From contig JALRFL010000100.1 in NCBI GenBank assembly GCA_023259875.1, positions 1-18,415 of the forward strand: a DNA stretch of 18,415 nucleotides. Reading direction: 5' to 3'. Position numbers and translations under genes: made by a program. Each line of letters begins with the position of its first letter. Position 1 is the stretch's first letter. This DNA is from Alphaproteobacteria bacterium (GTDB lineage Bacteria; Pseudomonadota; Alphaproteobacteria; Puniceispirillales; UBA1172). Shown here in pieces: positions 14,290 through 18,415 of this stretch. The notes beneath the pieces are model-generated. The model was not told the origin of the DNA, searched no databases, and worked only from the letters and a program-made list of their open reading frames with translations.

Positions 14290-14897
14290 TGCCCGTGTCC
14301 TTTTCTGGCTATCAATTGGATGGTGGCAGCCTCGCCTTGATGTCTTGGCCCTTCATTAAGGCGCCGCTTGGCATCTTGGATGAGCAGAATATCTAGGTCG
14401 GCAAAATCGCTTTCGATTTGCTCACGCGTGTAAAGCATATCAGGTGATTTAGGCCCACCAGAAGTCAAAGGAATCTGATCAAGGGAATAGCCTTCAAACG
14501 CCAACAGGCCACCCGGTGCTAACGCTTTATGCAGATGGGCAACAAAATGGCGATGATCATCAGGGCGAAAATGCATAAAGGAAACAATCACGACATCAAA
14601 TTGCCCAGGGGGATCAGCCATGATATCGCCGACCATGGCATGAATGGAAACGCCGCGACTTTGTGCCAATGCCTTAGCTTTGGCCACAGCCTTATCCGCG
14701 ATATCCGTGGTGGTCACTTGATAGCCTATTTCTGCCAAATAGACCCCGTTTCTCCCTTCACCATCAGCAGGCGCATAAGCTGTTTGACCAGCCCGTGCAG
14801 GCGGAATGGCGGCTTTGATAAAGCTATTGGCCTCCGTGCCAAAGATATATTCCTCGGTTTCAAACTTAGGATTCCAAAAATCAGCAGGATGGGTCAT
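14286..14897 (-). CDS. Class I SAM-dependent methyltransferase, TehB/thiopurine methyltransferase-like
   Basis: The 203-residue protein has the layout of small TehB-like methyltransferases: an N-terminal WNPKFETEEYIFGTEANSFI segment, SAM-binding motif I as APADGEGRNGVYLAE (residues 42-56, with the subfamily's ADGEGRN), an acidic residue at the end of strand 2 (TTTDIADKA), GDIMAD, and FDVVIVSFMHF as motif IV, then LAPGGLLAFEGY. TehB methylates tellurite; relatives act on thiols or other small molecules, so the substrate cannot be given. AAGG lies about 8 bases before the ATG. It follows the aldo/keto reductase stop after 14 bases and overlaps the next gene by 4 bases, so it belongs to one transcript. 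Confidence 0.9.
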   Translation of the reverse strand: MTHPADFWNPKFETEEYIFGTEANSFIKAAIPPARAGQTAYAPADGEGRNGVYLAEIGYQVTTTDIADKAVAKAKALAQSRGVSIHAMVGDIMADPPGQFDVVIVSFMHFRPDDHRHFVAHLHKALAPGGLLAFEGYSLDQIPLTSGGPKSPDMLYTREQIESDFADLDILLIQDAKRRLNEGPRHQGEAATIQLIARKGHGQ

Positions 14898-14911
14898 AGC
14901 AACGGCCTTAA

Positions 14912-15958
14912 TCAGTAGGGCATGGGATGTTGGCGATGGGCTTGATCAATGGCTGACATGACCTCCGCCGATAGGGTCAAATCAATCGCCGCGAAAAGCC
15001 GTGCCAATTGGTCAAGTGAGGTTGCACCAAATATCGTACTGGTCATAAAGGGACGCTGAACACACCAGGCTAGCGCCATGGCTGGCAGATCAAGGCCATG
15101 ATCATCAGCAATCTGTTGATAGGCGGCGATAGCAGGCCAGACACGGTCCGTTGTGCGTCCACCCAAATCAGGGGTGATGGAGGCGCGTGACCCGGCTGGT
15201 GGTGCGGTATTAGCGGCATATTTGCCTGTTAGCAGACCTGTTGCAAGAGGGGAGAAGGACAACAAGCCGACCTCTTCGTGATGGGTCATTTCCGCCATAT
15301 CCAAATCATAAAGGCGGCACAAAAGGCTATATTCGTTTTGGATGCTTGCCATGCGCGGCAGGCCGTTGGCCTCTGCCATTTGTAGCCACCGCATAGTGCC
15401 CCAACAGCTTTCATTCGAAAGCCCGATAGCGCGGATTTTGCCCTCTTTGATCAGCCCGTCAAGACAGGTTAACACATCCAGCATATGGTCTTCGGTTTCG
15501 GCGGTATTCTGATTGCTGGGATCAAAGCTCCAATTCTGACGAAACATATAGGACCCGCGGTTGGGCCAGTGCAGTTGATAAAGATCAATATAATCCGTTT
15601 GCAATGAGGTTAGAGAGGCATCAAGCGCGGCACGGATCGTTGCCGAGGATATTGGCGCCCCGTTGCGCACATATTTTAACCCTTCACCGCTTACTTTGGT
15701 GGCAATAACCACATCTTTGCGACGGCCAGAGGATTTCACCCATGAGCCAAGCACGCGTTCGGTATCACCTTGGGTGTCTTTGGATAGCGGATTAACCGGA
15801 TACATCTCAGCGGTATCGATAAAGTTAAGCCCGTGATCTAGCGCCATATCAATTTGGGCGTGACCTTCGGCTTCGGTGTTCTGTGTTCCCCATGTCATGC
15901 TACCAAGGCAGAGGGCAGAAACCGAAATATCAGTCCGGCCAAGTGTATTCATACGCAT
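14912..15958 (-). CDS. Aldo/keto reductase, Tas-like
   Basis: The 348-residue protein is an NADPH-dependent aldo/keto reductase with the Tas-like subgroup's longer loop (MYPVNPLSKDTQGDTERVLG). The catalytic tetrad is visible: Asp48, Tyr53 (FIDTAEMYP), Lys88 (VVIATKVS) and His130 (LYQLHWPNRG). The late NADPH-binding part contains SNESCWGTMRWLQMA, SFSPLATGLLTGKY and the STIFGATSLDQLA phosphate-binding segment. Substrate is unknown; such enzymes reduce aldehydes and ketones in the cytosol. AGGAG (15966-15970) stands 7 bases before ATG 15958, deciding the start over Met3. It is the first gene of a leftward cassette ending with the EamA transporter and has a very AT-rich leader. Confidence 0.95.
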   Translation of the reverse strand: MRMNTLGRTDISVSALCLGSMTWGTQNTEAEGHAQIDMALDHGLNFIDTAEMYPVNPLSKDTQGDTERVLGSWVKSSGRRKDVVIATKVSGEGLKYVRNGAPISSATIRAALDASLTSLQTDYIDLYQLHWPNRGSYMFRQNWSFDPSNQNTAETEDHMLDVLTCLDGLIKEGKIRAIGLSNESCWGTMRWLQMAEANGLPRMASIQNEYSLLCRLYDLDMAEMTHHEEVGLLSFSPLATGLLTGKYAANTAPPAGSRASITPDLGGRTTDRVWPAIAAYQQIADDHGLDLPAMALAWCVQRPFMTSTIFGATSLDQLARLFAAIDLTLSAEVMSAIDQAHRQHPMPY

Positions 15959-15970
15959 ACTTAATCTCCT

Positions 15971-16030
15971 GTATTTAATACAATTAAAACAATAAGTTAA
16001 AATATATATTTAATGTATTGAATTAATTAT
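15971..16030 (-). promoter_or_regulatory. AT-rich leader with inverted and direct repeats before the reductase gene
   Basis: Upstream of the reductase ribosome site lies a run with almost no G or C. It holds the inverted repeat GTATT-T-AATAC (15971-15981), a perfect AATATATATT palindrome (16001-16010) within TTAAA-n7-TTTAA (15997-16013), and TATTTAAT twice in direct order (15972-15979 and 16007-16014, 35 bases apart). This resembles a promoter with operator sites but no standard -35/-10 pair can be picked with confidence. Confidence 0.35.
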
Positions 16031-16124
16031 TATCAGATGTTGTTTTGCTCCTGTTCAACCATAAGCCTAGGGTTGAGGGAAGACAATAGCAGAAATGATA
16101 CTTAACCTCGCCCGTGATTTATAT

Positions 16125-16637
16125 CTATTGCCCCAAGAGGTGTTGCCTTAACTCTGGATAATTGGTGTTTTCGCCAAGCCAGATATTCATAAACACTTCG
16201 GCAAACTCAGCATCATCAAAACGATGGGGGGTGTGATCACGGGTGAAAAAAGTAAGGCTTCCATCACTGGTGTGCCAAATTTCGGCGTGGTCACCTACTG
16301 CCATATCGGTTAAGGCTATATCAAGATAGCCCATCCAGCGTGCCTGTTTTTCTTTGGTGATATTGGGATAACGCGCAAACTCCTCAAGTGAGGCCTTTAA
16401 TGTTGCCTCTTTCGGAATATCACGGAGATAGTCATAAGTCAGGACGGTGGCATTTTCATAAGGGCCGGGGGCGGTGATGTAATAATGACTTAGGGTATAA
16501 ACCTTTGCCCAATAAATCTTGAGAATACCTGATCCTACCAACTGTGTCGGTTCAAGTGAGGGGTGGCCATGACCAAAAGCAGGGCAAATCATCAGCAAAA
16601 CAACACTTATTCCCTGACATAACCGTTTGACGAACAT
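16125..16637 (-). CDS. Exported chalcone isomerase-like protein
   Basis: The 170-residue protein starts with a signal peptide (charged KR at 4-5, hydrophobic ISVVLLMICPAF, probable cut near residue 22) and should be periplasmic. The body resembles the bacterial chalcone-isomerase-like family: LVGSGILKIYWAKVYTLSHYY (strand pair typical of the fold), LTYDYLRDIPKEATLKASLEE, and GDHAEIWHTSDGSLTFF, ending with the FAEVFMNIWLGEN motif. Bacterial members have no proven isomerase activity, and some chalcone-isomerase folds bind fatty acids; function here is unknown. AGGT five bases before ATG 16637 gives modest support for the start. It lies between the VOC gene (91 bases upstream) and the reductase cassette (166 bases downstream). 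Confidence 0.85.
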   Translation of the reverse strand: MFVKRLCQGISVVLLMICPAFGHGHPSLEPTQLVGSGILKIYWAKVYTLSHYYITAPGPYENATVLTYDYLRDIPKEATLKASLEEFARYPNITKEKQARWMGYLDIALTDMAVGDHAEIWHTSDGSLTFFTRDHTPHRFDDAEFAEVFMNIWLGENTNYPELRQHLLGQ

Positions 16638-16728
16638 GAAAACCTATTTATGAAAACACCTAATCTTAAGCCCTAAATATATCCCTATGCCGGAAAAGCA
16701 ATGAGGCAGGGGTGGTGCTGTGGGTGAT

Positions 16729-17403
16729 TTAATCAATGACCACTTCGCCAAGAGGAGTCGTGATAGAAAACCGAAGCCCGGGCTTACCCTTTTCGATATC
16801 GGCTAAATGCGCGATGTTGAGAGCCTCCATGATATCCAGCAATTTGATCGGGTCAGGATGGGTGATGCTAACTCTGGTTAAGTGCAACCCATGATCAGCC
16901 ATGCGCGGCGCAGGGCTTTGCCCATTTGGCCAAGAAATCAAAGACGGGATCAACCCCCCTTCAGGCAGGCTTCCATCACTCGGGACGGTTAATCGCCATG
17001 TCAGGTCATCACGGCTTAAATCTAAAACCTCACCTAGATCAATAGGGCTTTCGGCGACCTTTTGATCCAGATCATCTGTGCTGACCACCCATGTTAACGC
17101 TCGCGGCCTTTCCGCTAGCTTTGCGGTGGTATGGTCTTCGTCCAAACTAAACCAGCGCCGCCGAGATGGAGCAGGGGCATCAGGGTCAATGGCGATAAGT
17201 TCCAGATAGGTGCCATCCCCAGATTGCAACACGCAATTATGGGTGCTGACCAGTTGATGTTTGCCGCCCATGGGCAAATTGACGCCAAGCATAGGCTCAA
17301 GAATCTCTTTCCCAGTGATGAGTGTGCTTGCACCAATAACAATATGGTCGATTTTTGGTAAAGAGGTCTTGTGGTTTTGAGGCATTGCGTGCTGTTTTGT
17401 CAT
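16729..17403 (-). CDS. Glyoxalase-like (VOC superfamily) protein
   Basis: The 224-residue protein matches glyoxalase-like VOC proteins: the first beta-alpha-beta unit opens KIDHIVIGASTL (His20 as likely metal ligand), followed by GGKHQLVSTHNCVLQSGDGTYLELIAIDP (residues 47-75; His and Glu ligands as in the family's N-x-L-L ... YLEL pattern), then the second half RALTWVVSTDDLDQ, and a C-terminal repeat GLHLTRVSITHPDP. Such proteins are usually cytosolic metalloenzymes or ligand-binding proteins; the substrate is unknown. ATG 17403 is preceded by AGAAGA; Met7 is an alternative. It is divergent from the DUF3422 gene. Confidence 0.88.
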   Translation of the reverse strand: MTKQHAMPQNHKTSLPKIDHIVIGASTLITGKEILEPMLGVNLPMGGKHQLVSTHNCVLQSGDGTYLELIAIDPDAPAPSRRRWFSLDEDHTTAKLAERPRALTWVVSTDDLDQKVAESPIDLGEVLDLSRDDLTWRLTVPSDGSLPEGGLIPSLISWPNGQSPAPRMADHGLHLTRVSITHPDPIKLLDIMEALNIAHLADIEKGKPGLRFSITTPLGEVVID

Positions 17404-17523
17404 TTGGTGATCATCTTCTGTTCGTGTTATGAAAGGGGGGTGATATTGGGTATATAGTTTAATGGAATAGGTTGGTCACGCAAAGCGCAAACCCCATATT
17501 CATGGGGCATAAAGGGACAGAAA
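17404..17523. promoter_or_regulatory. Divergent VOC / DUF3422 intergenic region
   Basis: The 120-base gap serves two divergent genes. For the leftward VOC gene the minus strand shows GTGACC, 17 bases, then TATATA (about 17451-17479), a weak sigma-70 match. For the rightward gene TTGGTC (17472-17477), 17 bases, CATATT (17495-17500) is a possible pair, its -10 falling within the hairpin at 17492-17507. Both are tentative. Confidence 0.3.
17492..17507 (+). promoter_or_regulatory. Hairpin CCCCAT-ATTC-ATGGGG in the DUF3422 leader
   Basis: CCCCAT (17492-17497) and ATGGGG (17502-17507) pair perfectly over six bases around a four-base loop. The stem ends four bases before the ribosome site AAGGGA (17512-17517). 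There is no following U tract, so it is not a terminator. It could be an operator overlapping a -10 element or an mRNA structure near the ribosome site. Confidence 0.4.
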
Positions 17524-18415
17524 TTGGACACTTCACCTAACCAAACCATTCAAGATGCGATTGATGCCGAACTGCACGCGCGGCCATATCTGACGCTTGG
17601 GGTCAATCAAAGAGTTTTCTATTTTGCCTTTCAAACCGGTGAGCAATCCACAGAAAAGGAATGGACCTTTGTGGTGGATATGATGCGCCAATGTTATGGC
17701 TGGACAGACACCACAACCCCATCTGATTTGCCGTCTTCACCCCCTCGGTTTTTTATGCACGAAGATTTAGGCATCATTCACCGTTACGAAAGGCATTCTG
17801 AGTTTGTTAGCCTTGCTATCATTTTCAATGACGCGGTCAAAAAGAAAGGCAAAACCCCTCATTATTTTCCGGCGGATGGCGTTAAAGGGTTGCCTGAACA
17901 TTTGGTGGCTCTTTTCCCGGGGGATTTGATTGTTGCGACATGGATTGAAATGTGCGCGGATCGCCGCGCCCTTGTTCCAGCCGATTTGGAAAACTATTTT
18001 CATCATGACAATTTTGCCGGCAGCATAGTCTCGGATCATGGGGCGAGGGTCTATTGTTCAATGAAATTAGACCCGCATGAAAAAGGTGAGTTTGCTTTCA
18101 CACGGGTGCTGGTTCAAAATCTAGGCCTAAGTAAGCAAAGAACCGGCCGCTTGATCCAGCGGCTCTTGGAAATTGAAACCTATCGCCATTTTGCCATGAT
18201 TTCCTTGCCTATCGTCAATGAAATTAAACCTGAACTGACGAAAACCGAAAACACGCTTTCTCGGATTAGTAAAGATATGGGGCATATCGGTAACACCGAA
18301 CCGACTGAGGTTTTACAGCATCAGTTAATCCAGATTACCAATGTCACCGCAAAAATAGAAAAATTATCTGCCTTAACCTCATACCGTTTAGCCGCGACCA
18401 AAGCTTATTATGCCT
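17524..18415 (+). CDS. DUF3422 family protein, N-terminal part (3' end outside window)
   Basis: The reading frame is open from 17458 to the right edge. The first usable start is TTG 17524, supported by AAGGGA at 17512-17517 with six-base spacing; there is no ATG or GTG in frame before it, and the conserved IDAELHARPYLTL segment is only 12 residues in. The 297 visible residues match DUF3422: that opening, PRFFMHEDLGIIHRYERHSEF, FPGDLIVATWIEM, VYCSMKLDP, then QNLGLSKQRTGRLIQRLLEIETYRHFAMISLP, a helical tail that usually leads to C-terminal membrane segments, here cut off. No function is established for the family. The gene is divergent from the VOC gene. Being opened by TTG and truncated, it is easily missed. 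Confidence 0.88.
   Translation, partial: MDTSPNQTIQDAIDAELHARPYLTLGVNQRVFYFAFQTGEQSTEKEWTFVVDMMRQCYGWTDTTTPSDLPSSPPRFFMHEDLGIIHRYERHSEFVSLAIIFNDAVKKKGKTPHYFPADGVKGLPEHLVALFPGDLIVATWIEMCADRRALVPADLENYFHHDNFAGSIVSDHGARVYCSMKLDPHEKGEFAFTRVLVQNLGLSKQRTGRLIQRLLEIETYRHFAMISLPIVNEIKPELTKTENTLSRISKDMGHIGNTEPTEVLQHQLIQITNVTAKIEKLSALTSYRLAATKAYYA

Noticed and set aside
16055..16076. TCAACC / GGTTGA inverted repeat after the chalcone-isomerase-like gene
   Set aside because: Only six pairs with a ten-base loop and no U tract on the minus strand; not enough to call a terminator.
17767..18039. Open frame of 90 codons on the minus strand
   Set aside because: It is opposite the DUF3422 coding region, which has clear family matches in its own frame; no independent support.
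1..18415. Search for tRNA, rRNA, CRISPR repeats, insertion sequences, phage genes or attachment sites
   Set aside because: No clover-leaf sequence, regularly spaced repeat, transposase or integrase, or flanking direct repeat was seen on reading both strands; gaps between genes are too short to hide most of these.

Overview
The window looks like a chromosomal segment of a free-living alphaproteobacterium of moderate to low GC. The evidence is the gene content and order: an NtrX C-terminus followed by trkA and hfq, and recG divergent from sdhE-mfd, an arrangement familiar from Alphaproteobacteria. Short intergenic gaps and many ATGA-type overlaps suggest a streamlined genome, possibly a marine SAR116-like lineage; that placement is inference from gene content, not a search result. 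I see no tRNA, rRNA, CRISPR array, insertion sequence or prophage gene. No gene-free stretch reaches 300 bases; the longest is 166 bases (15959-16124).

Left part (1-4210): the 3' end of ntrX overlaps trkA (K+ uptake regulator) by 4 bases, then hfq follows with its own leader. mazG (nucleotide pool cleaning) faces this group, and a DUF502 membrane protein is divergent from mazG. In many alphaproteobacteria hfq is followed by hflX, with mazG nearby; here mazG is inverted and hflX lies about 8.5 kb away, beyond mfd.

Middle part (4225-12252): recG (branch migration helicase) reads leftward; sdhE (flavinylation of succinate dehydrogenase) and mfd (transcription-repair coupling) read rightward from the shared 105-base gap. 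A DsbA/FrnE-type oxidoreductase converges on mfd and is divergent from hflX (ribosome-associated GTPase).

Right part (12208-18415): this is more accessory. A two-gene YeeE/YedE sulfur-transport pair reads leftward and overlaps the hflX 3' end. Upstream of it is a tightly coupled leftward cassette: aldo/keto reductase, TehB-like methyltransferase, 62-residue double-CxxC protein and EamA transporter. It is preceded by an exported chalcone-isomerase-like protein and a glyoxalase-like (VOC) protein. A DUF3422 gene with a TTG start and a hairpin just before its ribosome site runs off the right edge.

Most genes are ordinary housekeeping genes. The best candidates for something unusual are the apparently degraded ATPase motifs of NtrX, a very AT-rich insert inside mfd, the reductase-methyltransferase-zinc ribbon-exporter cassette, and the leader of the DUF3422 gene.
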